Source of the DNA: Streptomyces sp. H27-H1
GTDB lineage: Bacteria; Actinomycetota; Actinomycetes; Streptomycetales; Streptomycetaceae
Direction of reading: 5' to 3'
Assembly (NCBI RefSeq): GCF_026627445.1
Contig: NZ_JAPNLJ010000037.1
Coordinates: 1 to 64,000, forward strand
Length of the DNA: 64,000 nucleotides
Shown one piece after another: positions 16,549 to 25,373 of the stretch. The notes under the pieces were generated by a model that had not been told where the DNA came from, made no database searches, and saw nothing but the letters and a program-made list of their open reading frames with translations. Both the position numbers and the translations under genes were made by a program. The stretch's first letter is position 1. The number at the start of each line of letters is the position of its first letter.

Positions 16549-18975
16549 TTGACGAGCGTCGAAGAGACCACGGACGGCAACACGGCCGACCAGGCACCCA
16601 GCGGTTACGCCGCGGCCCGGCTGCGACTCCTCCAGGAGGAGTCGCAGTCCGGGCCTTCCCGGCGTTCCGCCCTGGCAGCCCTGACCGACGACTGGCTGAA
16701 GGCGCTGTTCACCACCGCCGTACGGGAGACGGGCGTGCGGGGCGCCACCCTCGTCGCCGTCGGCGGCTACGGCCGCGCCGAACTCTCCCCGCGCAGCGAC
16801 CTCGACCTGGTCCTGCTCCACGACGGCAAGGCCGAACCGCGCGCGCTCAGCGCCCTGGCCGACCGGCTCTGGTACCCCGTCTGGGACCTGGGCGTCGCCC
16901 TCGACCACTCGGTGCGCACCCCCGGCGAAGCCCGCAAGACCGCCGCCGAAGACCTCAAGGTGCACCTCGGACTGCTCGACGCCCGGCCCGTCGCGGGCGA
17001 CGCCGGGCTCCTCGCGGGACTGCGCACCTCCGTCCTGGCGGACTGGCGGAATCAAGCCGCCAAGCGGCTCCCGCAACTGCACTCCCTGTGCCGCGAGCGG
17101 GCCGAGCGCGCCGGGGAGCTCCGGTTCCTGCTGGAACCCGACCTCAAGGAGGCCCGCGGGGGACTGCGCGACGTCACCGCGCTGCGGGCCGTCGCCGCGT
17201 CCTGGCTGGCCGACGCCCCCCGCGAGGGCCTCACCGAAGCCCGGCGCCGGCTGCTCGACGCCCGGGACGCGCTGCACCTGGTGACCGGCCGCGCCACCGA
17301 CCGGCTCTCCCTCCAGGAACAGACACCCGTCGCGGCGCAGCTCGGTCTGCTCGACGCCGACGCCCTGCTCAGGGAGGTGTACGAGGCCGCGCGGGTGGTC
17401 TCGTACGCCGGTGACGTGACCTGGCGCGAGGTCGGGCGCGTGCTCCGGGCGCGGTCCGCCCGCCCCCGGCTCCGCGGCCTGCTCGGCACCCGCAGCACCG
17501 TGCCCGAGCGGGCCCCGCTCGCCGAAGGCGTCGTGGAGTCCGACGGCGAGGCCGTACTGGCCCTGGCCGCGCGGCCGGACCGGGACCCGGTGCTGCCCCT
17601 GCGGTTCGGGGCGGCGGCCGCCCAGGCGGGACTGCCCGTCTCGCTGCACGCGGTACGCAGGCTCGCGGCGCAGTCGAAGCCGCTGCCGGTGCCGTGGCCG
17701 GCCGAGGCCCGGGAGCAGCTGCTGACCCTGCTGGGCGCGGGGGAGCCGACGGTGGCCGTGTGGGAGGCGCTGGAGGCCGAGGGGATCATCACGAAGCTGC
17801 TGCCCGACTGGGAGCGGGTGCGGTGCCGGCCGCAGCGCAACCCGGTGCACACCTGGACCGTGGACCGCCACCTCGTCGAGACGGCGGTCCGGGCCTCGGC
17901 GCTGACCCGCCGGGTGGGCCGCCCCGACCTCCTCCTGATGGCCTCGCTGCTGCACGACATCGGCAAGGGATGGCCCGGCGACCACTCGGTGGCGGGCGAG
18001 ACGATCGCGCGGGACATGGCGCTGCGGGTGGGCTTCGACGCGGAGGACGTCGCCGTGCTGGGCGCGCTGGTACGCCACCACCTGCTGTTGATCGACACCG
18101 CCACGCGACGGGACCTGGACGACCCGGCCACGGTGAAGGCGGTCGCGGAGGCGGTCGGCTCGCCCGGCACGCTGGAGATCCTGCACGCGCTCACGGAGGC
18201 CGACGCGCTGGCCACCGGCCCGGCGGCGTGGAGCGCGTGGCGCGGGTCCCTCGTGGCGGACCTGGTCGCGCGGGTCGCCGCCGTACTGGCGGGGGCGGCC
18301 CCGGCGGCGACGGCGCTGGAGATCCCGAGCACGGAGCAGGAGCGCCTGGCGGTGGAGGCGCTGCGCACCGGGGAGCCGGTACTGGCCCTGCACGCCCGCC
18401 AGGAAGAGGACGCGGTCGGGGTGGAACTGGTGGTGGCCGTCCCCGACCAGCCGGGGGTGCTTCCCGCGGTGGCCGGCGTACTGGCCCTGCACCGGCTCAC
18501 CGTCCGGGCGGCCGACCTGCGCTCGCTGGAGCTCCCGGACCAGCTGGGCGAGGTGCTGGTCCTGCGGTGGCGGGTGGCGGCGGAGTACGGGGCCCTGCCC
18601 GAGGCGGCGCGGCTGCGCAGCGATCTCGTACGGGCCCTCGACGGCTCGCTCGACGTCCCGGCGAAGCTGGCTGACCGCGAGGCGGCGTACCCGCGCCGGC
18701 GGGGGGTGGTCCCGCCGCCGCCCCGGGTCACGGTGGTCCCCGAGGTCTCCTCCCTGGCCACGGTCCTGGAGGTGCGCGCGCCCGACGCGGTCGGGCTGCT
18801 GCACCGGATCGGGCGGGCGCTGGAGTCCTGCGGCGCCCGGGTCCGCAGCGCGCACGTCTCGACGCTCGGGGCGAATGCCGTGGACACGCTGTACGTGACC
18901 ACGGGGGAAGGCAAGCCGCTGGATCCCGCGGCCGCGGCCGCCCTGGCCGCCTCGGTGGAGTCGGCCCTGAAGTAG
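16549..18975 (+). CDS. glnD: PII nucleotidyltransferase/hydrolase GlnD
   Basis: An 808-residue bifunctional enzyme that attaches and removes the nucleotide on GlnK. Domains in order are a nucleotidyltransferase domain with GGYGRAELSPRSDLDLVLLHDG (about residues 67-88), a GlnE-like helical region, an HD hydrolase domain (SLLHDIGKG, about 466), and two C-terminal ACT domains (about 620-690 and 725-805) for glutamine sensing. The start is a TTG with only a weak GGAACCC upstream, so the exact N-terminus is uncertain. In Streptomyces the enzyme works as an adenylyltransferase. A long perfect stem-loop follows it, closing the operon. Confidence 0.95.
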   Translation: MTSVEETTDGNTADQAPSGYAAARLRLLQEESQSGPSRRSALAALTDDWLKALFTTAVRETGVRGATLVAVGGYGRAELSPRSDLDLVLLHDGKAEPRALSALADRLWYPVWDLGVALDHSVRTPGEARKTAAEDLKVHLGLLDARPVAGDAGLLAGLRTSVLADWRNQAAKRLPQLHSLCRERAERAGELRFLLEPDLKEARGGLRDVTALRAVAASWLADAPREGLTEARRRLLDARDALHLVTGRATDRLSLQEQTPVAAQLGLLDADALLREVYEAARVVSYAGDVTWREVGRVLRARSARPRLRGLLGTRSTVPERAPLAEGVVESDGEAVLALAARPDRDPVLPLRFGAAAAQAGLPVSLHAVRRLAAQSKPLPVPWPAEAREQLLTLLGAGEPTVAVWEALEAEGIITKLLPDWERVRCRPQRNPVHTWTVDRHLVETAVRASALTRRVGRPDLLLMASLLHDIGKGWPGDHSVAGETIARDMALRVGFDAEDVAVLGALVRHHLLLIDTATRRDLDDPATVKAVAEAVGSPGTLEILHALTEADALATGPAAWSAWRGSLVADLVARVAAVLAGAAPAATALEIPSTEQERLAVEALRTGEPVLALHARQEEDAVGVELVVAVPDQPGVLPAVAGVLALHRLTVRAADLRSLELPDQLGEVLVLRWRVAAEYGALPEAARLRSDLVRALDGSLDVPAKLADREAAYPRRRGVVPPPPRVTVVPEVSSLATVLEVRAPDAVGLLHRIGRALESCGARVRSAHVSTLGANAVDTLYVTTGEGKPLDPAAAAALAASVESALK

Positions 18976-19011
18976 CGGGACGAGAGCGGCGGGGGAGAAC
19001 GCGGCGGGGGA

Positions 19012-19052
19012 GAACGCCGGACGGGCCGGAAAATCCGGCCCGTCCGGCGTTC
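19012..19052. terminator. Long perfect terminator after glnD
   Basis: Nineteen-base arms (GAACGCCGGACGGGCCGGA and its complement) pair perfectly around an AAA loop, 37 bases past glnD. Confidence 0.85.
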
Positions 19053-19193
19053 GCGGACCGGGGTCCGGGGCGGCGCGCCGGGCAACGGGGGAAGAGCGGG
19101 CAGGGGATTGGTGCCCGCAGGGCCAGGCAGGTGGCGCGGCCCGATACCCTGGGGGACGACCACACGCCCCCGACCCGAGGAATCGCGACCACC

Positions 19194-20768
19194 GTGTTCG
19201 ATACGCTTTCCGACCGCCTCAGCGCGACCTTCAAGTCCCTCCGGGGCAAAGGCCGCCTCTCCGAGCAGGACATCGACGCTGCGGCGCGGGAAATCCGTAT
19301 CGCCCTCCTCGAGGCCGACGTCGCACTCCCCGTCGTCCGCTCCTTCATCGCGAACGTCAAGGAGCGCGCCCGCGGCGAAGAGGTCTCCAAGGCCCTGAAC
19401 CCGGGCCAGCAGGTCCTCAAGATCGTCAACGACGAGCTGGTCTCCATCCTCGGTGGCGAGACCCGGCGGCTGCGCTTCGCCAAGACCGCGCCCACCGTGA
19501 TCATGCTCGCCGGCCTCCAGGGTGCCGGTAAGACCACCCTCGCCGGAAAGCTCGGCCTGTGGCTGAAGGGGCAGGGTCACACCCCGCTCCTCGTCGCCTG
19601 CGACCTCCAGCGCCCCAACGCCGTCAACCAGCTCTCGGTCGTGGCCGAGCGCGCCGGCGTGGCCGTCTACGCGCCGTCGCCGGGCAACGGCGTCGGTGAC
19701 CCGGTCCAGGTCGCCAAGGACTCCATCGAGTACGCGCGCACCAAGCAGTACGACGTGGTCGTCGTCGACACCGCCGGCCGCCTCGGCATCGACCAGGAGC
19801 TGATGCAGCAGGCCGCGGACATCCGCGACGCCGTCAGCCCGGACGAGATCCTCTTCGTCGTCGACGCGATGATCGGCCAGGACGCGGTCAACACCGCCGA
19901 GGCCTTCCGCGACGGCGTCGGCTTCGACGGCGTCGTGCTCTCCAAGCTCGACGGCGACGCCCGTGGTGGTGCCGCGCTCTCCATCGCGCACGTCACCGGC
20001 AAGCAGATCATGTTCGCCTCGAACGGCGAGAAGCTCGACGAGTTCGACGCCTTCCACCCGGACCGCATGGCGGGCCGGATCCTCGACATGGGTGACATGC
20101 TCACCCTGATCGAGCAGGCCGAGAAGACGTTCAGCCAGGACGAAGCCGAGAAGATGGCGGCGAAGCTGGCGAAGGGGCCGAAGGAGTTCACGCTCGACGA
20201 CTTCCTGGCCCAGATGGAGCAGGTCCGCAAGATGGGCTCCATCTCCAAGCTGCTCGGCATGCTTCCCGGCATGGGGCAGATCAAGGACCAGATCAACAAC
20301 ATCGACGAGCGCGACGTGGACCGCACCGCCGCCGTCATCAAGTCGATGACCCCGGCCGAGCGCCAGGACCCGCACATCATCAACGGCTCGCGCCGCGCCC
20401 GTATCGCCAAGGGCGCCGGTGTCGAGGTCAGCGCCGTGAAGTCGCTGGTCGAGCGGTTCTTCGAGGCCCGCAAGATGATGTCCCGCATGGCCCAGGGCGG
20501 CGGTATGCCGGGCATGCCCGGCATCCCCGGGATGGGTGGCGGCCCCGGCCGCCAGAAGAAGCAGGTCAAGCAGGCCAAGGGCAAGCGCAAGAGCGGCAAC
20601 CCGATGAAGCGCAAGGAAGAAGAGGCCGCGGCAGCCGCGCGCCGCGAGGCCGGCCCGGACGCGGCCGAGCCCGCCGCCGGCGGCAACCCGTTCGGCCTTC
20701 CGGCCGGCGGGGGCCAGGCGCCTCAGGACTTCGACCTCCCGGACGAGTTCAAGAAGTTCATGAAGTAG
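19194..20768 (+). CDS. ffh: Signal recognition particle protein Ffh
   Basis: A 524-residue SRP54 homologue that binds nascent signal sequences and 4.5S-type RNA. The NG domain has LQGAGKTTLAGKL (about residue 105), DLQRPNAVNQL, DTAGRLGID and SKLDGDARGG. The C-terminal M domain is Met-rich, with MGSISKLLGMLPGMGQI and GSRRARIAKGAG (RNA-binding SRRxRIAxGSG type). A Lys/Gly/Met-rich tail follows, ending DEFKKFMK. The GTG begins VFDTLSDRL; the upstream open frame is not protein-like. GAGGA lies about 12 bases before it. FtsY is encoded 7 kb upstream. Confidence 0.97.
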   Translation: MFDTLSDRLSATFKSLRGKGRLSEQDIDAAAREIRIALLEADVALPVVRSFIANVKERARGEEVSKALNPGQQVLKIVNDELVSILGGETRRLRFAKTAPTVIMLAGLQGAGKTTLAGKLGLWLKGQGHTPLLVACDLQRPNAVNQLSVVAERAGVAVYAPSPGNGVGDPVQVAKDSIEYARTKQYDVVVVDTAGRLGIDQELMQQAADIRDAVSPDEILFVVDAMIGQDAVNTAEAFRDGVGFDGVVLSKLDGDARGGAALSIAHVTGKQIMFASNGEKLDEFDAFHPDRMAGRILDMGDMLTLIEQAEKTFSQDEAEKMAAKLAKGPKEFTLDDFLAQMEQVRKMGSISKLLGMLPGMGQIKDQINNIDERDVDRTAAVIKSMTPAERQDPHIINGSRRARIAKGAGVEVSAVKSLVERFFEARKMMSRMAQGGGMPGMPGIPGMGGGPGRQKKQVKQAKGKRKSGNPMKRKEEEAAAAARREAGPDAAEPAAGGNPFGLPAGGGQAPQDFDLPDEFKKFMK

Positions 20769-20793
20769 CCGCGCGAGCACGGCGAGGTACGGC

Positions 20794-20823
20794 GAAGGGC
20801 CCCGACCGGTGTCGGGGCCCTTC
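20794..20823. terminator. Terminator after ffh
   Basis: GAAGGGCCCCGAC and GTCGGGGCCCTTC pair perfectly around CGGT, followed by a short C/T-rich run. Confidence 0.85.
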
Positions 20824-20923
20824 CCCGTGTCCGGAGCGGGCCGCGACCACCTGGGCCGCACACCCGAGCGATGATCCGGTTTGTCGCTTATGGTCGGCCG
20901 GGAGGACGGCAGAAGGAGGCCAC

Positions 20924-22846
20924 GTGCCCAGCCCCACCCCCGTACCGCCCCGCGACCGGGCCGATACGCCCTGGCGCTCCGAAGGCGCACCCCCCGCCCC
21001 GCCCCCCAAGAAACGCATGCCCGGCGGCTGGCGCGGCCTGATCCTCACCGCCCTGATCGTCTACCTGATCACGAACCTGGTGCTCTCCTTCTTCAACGAG
21101 GGCGACGAGCCGACCATCTCGTACACGGAGTTCAGCAAGCAGGTCGCCGACGGCAACGTCTCGAAGATCTACTCCAAGGGCGACGCCATCCAGGGGCAGC
21201 TGAAGGCCAAACAGCCCGTGCCGGACGGCGGGAAGGGCGACTACACCAAGTTCGTCTCCCAGCGGCCCGCCTTCGCCGACGACGACCTGTGGGCCAACCT
21301 CACCAAGCAGAACGTCGTCGTCACCGCCTCCCCGGTCGTCGAGCAGCGCAGCTTCCTGGCCAACCTGCTCATCTCCCTGGCCCCGATGCTGCTGCTGGTC
21401 CTCCTGTGGGTGGTCATCGCCCGCCGGATGGGCTCGGCCATGGGCGGGGGCATGGGCGGGCTGGGACGCAAGGCCCCGCCCAAGCCGGTCGAACTCGAGG
21501 GCGTCAAGCGCACGACCTTCGAGGACGTGGCCGGCATCGACGAGGTCGAGGGCGAACTCAACGACGTCGTGGACTTCCTCAAGAACCCGGACGAGTACCG
21601 CAAGATGGGCGCCCGGATGCCCGGCGGCGTCCTGCTCGCCGGCCCGCCCGGCACGGGCAAGACCCTGCTCGCCCGCGCGGTGGCCGGCGAGGCCGGGGTG
21701 CCGTTCTTCTCCGCCTCCGCCTCCGAGTTCATCGAGATGATCGTCGGCGTCGGCGCCTCCCGGGTGCGCGAACTCTTCTCCGAGGCCCGCAAGGTGGCCC
21801 CCGCCATCGTCTTCATCGACGAGATCGACACCATCGGGCGGGCGCGCGGCGGCGGCGCGGCCATGGGCGGCCACGACGAGCGCGAGCAGACCCTGAACCA
21901 GATCCTCACCGAGATGGACGGCTTCTCCGGCTCCGAGGGCGTGATCGTCCTCGCCGCGACCAACCGGGCCGACGTCCTGGACCCGGCGCTGACCCGGCCG
22001 GGACGCTTCGACCGCACCGTCATGGTCTCCCCGCCCGACAAGAGCGGGCGTGAAGCCATCCTGCGCATCCACACCAGGGACATCCCGCTCGCCACCGGCG
22101 TCGACCTCGCGCAAGTGGCCCGTACGACCCCGGGCATGACCGGAGCCGATCTGGCCAACCTGGCCAACGAGGCCGCCCTGCTCGCGGTGAAGCGCCAGCA
22201 GACCGAAGTCACCCAGTCGGATCTCTCCGACGCGCTGGAGAAGGTCCAGCTCGGAGCGGAACGGCCGCTGGTGATGGCGGACGAGGAACGCCTGCGCACC
22301 GCGTACCACGAGAGCGGGCACGCCCTGCTGGGCATGCTCCAGCCCGGCGCCGACCCGGTCCGCAAGATCACCATCGTCCCGCGCGGACGGGCGCTCGGAG
22401 TCACCCTCTCCACCCCGGAGTCGGACCGGTACGCCTACACCGAGGAGTACCTGCGCGGCCGCATCATCGGGGCGCTCGGCGGCATGGCCGCCGAACAGGT
22501 GGTCTACGAAGTCATCACCACCGGAGCGGAGAACGACCTCGAACAGGTCACCAACATCGCCCGGGGCATGGTCGGCCGCTGGGGCATGAGCGAACGCATC
22601 GGCCGGCTCACCGCGATCCCCTCGGACGGACAGAGCCCCTACGGCCTCTCCGCGGCCCCCGCCACCCTCGACGCGGTGGACCACGAGATGCGCCGGATCG
22701 TCGACGAGTGCTACGAGACGGCCTGCCGCCTGCTGGTCGAGAACCGCGACAAGCTGGAAGCCCTCGCGCAGGCGCTGATGGCGAACGAAACCCTGGACGA
22801 GGCGGCCGCCTACGCCGCCGCCGGCATCCCCCGGCTCCACAAGTAA
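20924..22846 (+). CDS. ftsH: ATP-dependent zinc metalloprotease FtsH
   Basis: A 640-residue membrane-bound AAA+ protease. Two membrane segments (about residues 37-57 and 143-165) flank the periplasmic-side FtsH extracellular domain. The AAA domain has GPPGTGKTLL (about 238), FIDEIDTIG Walker B, and the second region of homology ATNRADVLDPALTRPGRFDR. The protease zinc site is HESGH (about 463-467). The GTG follows AGAAGGAGG closely. It is shorter than the other Streptomyces FtsH and has a Pro-rich cytoplasmic N-terminus. A GC-extreme hairpin follows. Confidence 0.95.
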   Translation: MPSPTPVPPRDRADTPWRSEGAPPAPPPKKRMPGGWRGLILTALIVYLITNLVLSFFNEGDEPTISYTEFSKQVADGNVSKIYSKGDAIQGQLKAKQPVPDGGKGDYTKFVSQRPAFADDDLWANLTKQNVVVTASPVVEQRSFLANLLISLAPMLLLVLLWVVIARRMGSAMGGGMGGLGRKAPPKPVELEGVKRTTFEDVAGIDEVEGELNDVVDFLKNPDEYRKMGARMPGGVLLAGPPGTGKTLLARAVAGEAGVPFFSASASEFIEMIVGVGASRVRELFSEARKVAPAIVFIDEIDTIGRARGGGAAMGGHDEREQTLNQILTEMDGFSGSEGVIVLAATNRADVLDPALTRPGRFDRTVMVSPPDKSGREAILRIHTRDIPLATGVDLAQVARTTPGMTGADLANLANEAALLAVKRQQTEVTQSDLSDALEKVQLGAERPLVMADEERLRTAYHESGHALLGMLQPGADPVRKITIVPRGRALGVTLSTPESDRYAYTEEYLRGRIIGALGGMAAEQVVYEVITTGAENDLEQVTNIARGMVGRWGMSERIGRLTAIPSDGQSPYGLSAAPATLDAVDHEMRRIVDECYETACRLLVENRDKLEALAQALMANETLDEAAAYAAAGIPRLHK

Positions 22847-22947
22847 CCGCCGTGGGGGGGCGGGGCACGGCCCCCCCCGGCGGGGGGAGGCCGGGCGGGC
22901 CCCCGCGCCCCCGCGGGGCGGGCCGGCCCCCGCCCCCCCCACGGCGG
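22847..22947. terminator. G-run/C-run hairpin between convergent genes
   Basis: CCGCCGTGGGGGGGCGGGG (from 22847) pairs with its complement ending at 22947, with one extra C, so the arms are about 19 bases. The roughly 60-base interior is itself almost pure G and C with several G-runs. It sits between the stops of ftsH and a leftward methyltransferase gene and should terminate both. Confidence 0.7.
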
Positions 22948-22949
22948 CG

Positions 22950-23627
22950 TTAGGCCGTTCGGGCGATCACGTACCGGAAGATGTTGGGCAGCCAGACGGC
23001 GCCGTCGCCCCGTTCGTACGGGTGGAGAGCCTCCGTCAGTTCCTTCTCCACCTGCACCGTGTCGGAGCACTCGTACAGCCCCGTCGACATCAGCCCGCGC
23101 ACCGCGCTGTCCACGTCGGCGTACCCGAACGGGCAGAACACCCTCCCCGATCCGTCCGGCACCAGCCCGGCCGCGGCCGCCATCGCGTCGAGATCCCGCG
23201 CCGCAGGCCCGCCGCCCAGGACCGACGGCACCGTGCACCGCTCCGCCGGACCCCAGTCGGCCAGCACCACCGTGCCGCCGGGCCGGCGCAGCGCCGGCAG
23301 GGCGGCGGCCAGGGCGCGCGGGGTGGGCGAGAAGGCCAGCAGGACGTCGTACGGCACAGCGGGCGCGGGCGGGGCCGCCAGGACCTCCAAGAGGCGCTCC
23401 CGGGCCAGCGTCCGGCGTGCCGGATCCGTCTCCACACCCGTGGCCAGGGCTCCCCGGCCCGAGGCCAGCAGCAAGGCCAGTCCGGCCCCGCAGTCGAGGC
23501 CCAGCAGCCGGTCGCCCGGCCCGACCTCCAGTCGGTCGTAGACCGCCTCGTACAGCGGTACCAGCATCCGTTCCTGGATTTCCGCCCAGTCCCGGGCGGC
23601 GAGCGTCGCCGTTGGCGTCGGTGTCAT
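22950..23627 (-). CDS. SAM-dependent methyltransferase-like protein
   Basis: A 225-residue protein with a class I methyltransferase fold. Motif I is LLGLDCGAGLALLLA (about residues 41-55), followed by an acidic residue ending strand 2 (GVETDPARRTLAR), a YDVLLAFSP strand-4 region, and the RRPGGTVVLADWGP post-motif. The C-terminal half (TGLYECSDTVQVEKELTEALHPYERGDGAVWLPN) resembles type-11 family members. Substrate unknown. I chose the ATG starting MTPTPTATLAARDW, ten bases after AGGAG, and not the much longer frame whose first 48 residues are unconvincing. It is divergent from proS. Confidence 0.75.
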   Translation of the reverse strand: MTPTPTATLAARDWAEIQERMLVPLYEAVYDRLEVGPGDRLLGLDCGAGLALLLASGRGALATGVETDPARRTLARERLLEVLAAPPAPAVPYDVLLAFSPTPRALAAALPALRRPGGTVVLADWGPAERCTVPSVLGGGPAARDLDAMAAAAGLVPDGSGRVFCPFGYADVDSAVRGLMSTGLYECSDTVQVEKELTEALHPYERGDGAVWLPNIFRYVIARTA

Positions 23628-23720
23628 CGAAAGAGCGCTCCTGATTCCTTGTCGCCCCCATGCCCCCGTTGCCAGAGAACTCCCGATTCGTCTTCGCGTC
23701 CAGAGGAGCGCGCCACCCGA

Positions 23721-23751
23721 TTCACGCTCGGTACTCCGGGCGCCGTAACAT
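23721..23751 (+). promoter_or_regulatory. Leaderless proS promoter
   Basis: TAACAT (23746-23751) is a near-consensus -10 box exactly seven bases before the proS ATG; TTCACG (23721-23726) is a possible -35 with a 19-base spacer. No Shine-Dalgarno sequence precedes the ATG, which fits a leaderless transcript. Confidence 0.5.
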
Positions 23752-23758
23752 TCGCGCC

Positions 23759-25171
23759 ATGGCAAAGGCACCCGTTCTCACCCCCCAGGCGGAGGATTTC
23801 CCCCGCTGGTACCAGGATCTGATCAACAAGGCCGAGCTGGCCGACAACGGTCCGGTACGCGGCACCATGGTCATCCGACCGTACGGCTACGGGCTGTGGG
23901 AGCGGATGCAGCAGGAGATGGACGCGCGCATCAAGGACGCGGGCGCCCAGAACGCGTACTTCCCGCTGTTCATCCCGCAGTCGTACCTGACGAGGGAAGC
24001 GGAGCACGTCGAGGGCTTCGCCCCCGAGCTCGCGGTGGTTACGCACGGCGGCGGCAAGGAGCTGGACGAGCCGGTCGTCGTCCGGCCCACCTCCGAGACG
24101 ATCGTCAACGAGTACTTCTCCAAGTGGGTCCAGAGCTACCGCGACCTGCCCCTGCTGATCAACCAGTGGGCGAACGTGGTCCGCTGGGAGATGCGCCCGC
24201 GCGTGTTCCTCCGTACGAGCGAGTTCCTCTGGCAGGAGGGCCACACGGCCCACGTCACCTACGAGGAAGCCCGCGACTACGCGGCGCGCATCCACACGGA
24301 CGTCTACGGCGACTTCATGACGAACGTGCTCGGCATCGACGTCGTGCTCGGCCGCAAGACCGCCAAGGAGCGCTTCGCCGGCGCCATCAACACCCTCACG
24401 CTCGAGGGCATGATGGGCGACGGCAAGGCCCTGCAGCTCGGCACGAGCCACGAGCTCGGCACCAACTTCGCCAAGGCCTTCAACACGCAGTACCTGTCGA
24501 AGGAAGGCAAGCAGGAGCTCGTCTGGCAGACCTCGTGGGGCGTCTCCACCCGCATGGTCGGCGGCCTGATCATGTCGCACGGCGACGACAACGGCCTGCG
24601 GGTCCCGCCGCGCCTCGCCCACGTCCAGGTCGTCGTCATGGCGATCAAGGGCGACGAGGCCGTGGCCAAGGTCCGCGAGCTGGGCGCCCAGCTCAAGGCC
24701 GCGGGCCTGCGGGTGTTCGTCGACGACCGCGTCGACACCCCCTTCGGCCGCCGCGCCGTGGACTGGGAGCTCAAGGGCGTACCGGTCCGCGTCGAGATCG
24801 GCCCCCGCGACCTGGAGGCCGGCACCGCGATGCTGGCCCGCCGGATCCCGGGCGGCAAGGAGGCCGTGCAGATCTCCGAGCTCGCCGCCCTGCTGCCCAA
24901 GGTGCTGGAGGAGGATCAGGCGCAGCTGCTGCGCGAGTCCCGCGAGCGCCGGGTGTCCCGTACCTCCGACGTCGCGACCATCGAGGAGGCCGCCGAGGCC
25001 GCCATCGCCGGCGGCTGGGCGCGGATCCCGTGGGCCGACCTCGGCCCCGAGGGCGAGGCCAAGCTCGCCGAGCAGGCCGTCTCCGTGCGCTGCCTGATCG
25101 CCGAGGACGGGTCGGTCCCGCAGGCGGACGACGCCCCCGGCAACCTGGCGATCGTCGCGCGCTCGTACTAG
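23759..25171 (+). CDS. proS: Prolyl-tRNA synthetase, archaeal/eukaryotic type
   Basis: A 470-residue class II synthetase that charges tRNA-Pro. It is the type 3 form: no editing (INS) domain, class II motif 2 region reading VRWEMRPRVFLRTSEFLWQEGHTAH, motif 3 SWGVSTRMVGGLIMSHGDDNGLRVPP, an anticodon-binding domain, and a C-terminus ending in the characteristic Tyr (AIVARSY). Bacterial-type ProRS would be about 560-600 residues with other motifs. S. coelicolor carries a bacterial-type proS near nusA, so this may be a second enzyme; the rest of the genome is not visible here. The ATG beginning MAKAPVLTP fits a leaderless start; the longer frame is not protein-like. Confidence 0.93.
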   Translation: MAKAPVLTPQAEDFPRWYQDLINKAELADNGPVRGTMVIRPYGYGLWERMQQEMDARIKDAGAQNAYFPLFIPQSYLTREAEHVEGFAPELAVVTHGGGKELDEPVVVRPTSETIVNEYFSKWVQSYRDLPLLINQWANVVRWEMRPRVFLRTSEFLWQEGHTAHVTYEEARDYAARIHTDVYGDFMTNVLGIDVVLGRKTAKERFAGAINTLTLEGMMGDGKALQLGTSHELGTNFAKAFNTQYLSKEGKQELVWQTSWGVSTRMVGGLIMSHGDDNGLRVPPRLAHVQVVVMAIKGDEAVAKVRELGAQLKAAGLRVFVDDRVDTPFGRRAVDWELKGVPVRVEIGPRDLEAGTAMLARRIPGGKEAVQISELAALLPKVLEEDQAQLLRESRERRVSRTSDVATIEEAAEAAIAGGWARIPWADLGPEGEAKLAEQAVSVRCLIAEDGSVPQADDAPGNLAIVARSY

Positions 25172-25192
25172 CCGGACCGGCCGACGGTTCCC

Positions 25193-25230
25193 ACACCCCG
25201 GCGCGCGGCATCCGTCGCGCGCCGGGGTGT
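25193..25230. terminator. Terminator after proS
   Basis: ACACCCCGGCGCGCG and CGCGCGCCGGGGTGT form perfect 15-base arms around an eight-base loop, 22 bases past the proS stop. Confidence 0.85.
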
Positions 25231-25339
25231 AGTCGTCGTTACGTACCGACTCCTCCCGAGATATGCGCACCCGTCCTCGTCGGGACGCATGAGACTGAAC
25301 TGACTGGTACGTGCAAAAAATTTGGAATGGCCCGGAATC

Positions 25340-25366
25340 GGAACACCGGGGCACCCCGGCTCGTTG
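25340..25366 (+). promoter_or_regulatory. Candidate ECF-sigma promoter of the SprT-like gene
   Basis: GGAAC (25340-25344), an 18-base spacer and GTTG (25363-25366) fit extracytoplasmic-function sigma architecture, closest to SigR-type spacing. Seven bases later comes the GTG start, implying a leaderless message. Confidence 0.35.
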
Positions 25367-25373
25367 TCACGAC

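Noticed and set aside
17052..20990. Leftward 1312-codon open frame opposite glnD and ffh
   Set aside because: It spans two genes and a terminator on the other strand; composition is Arg/Ser/Ala-rich and no family is recognisable.
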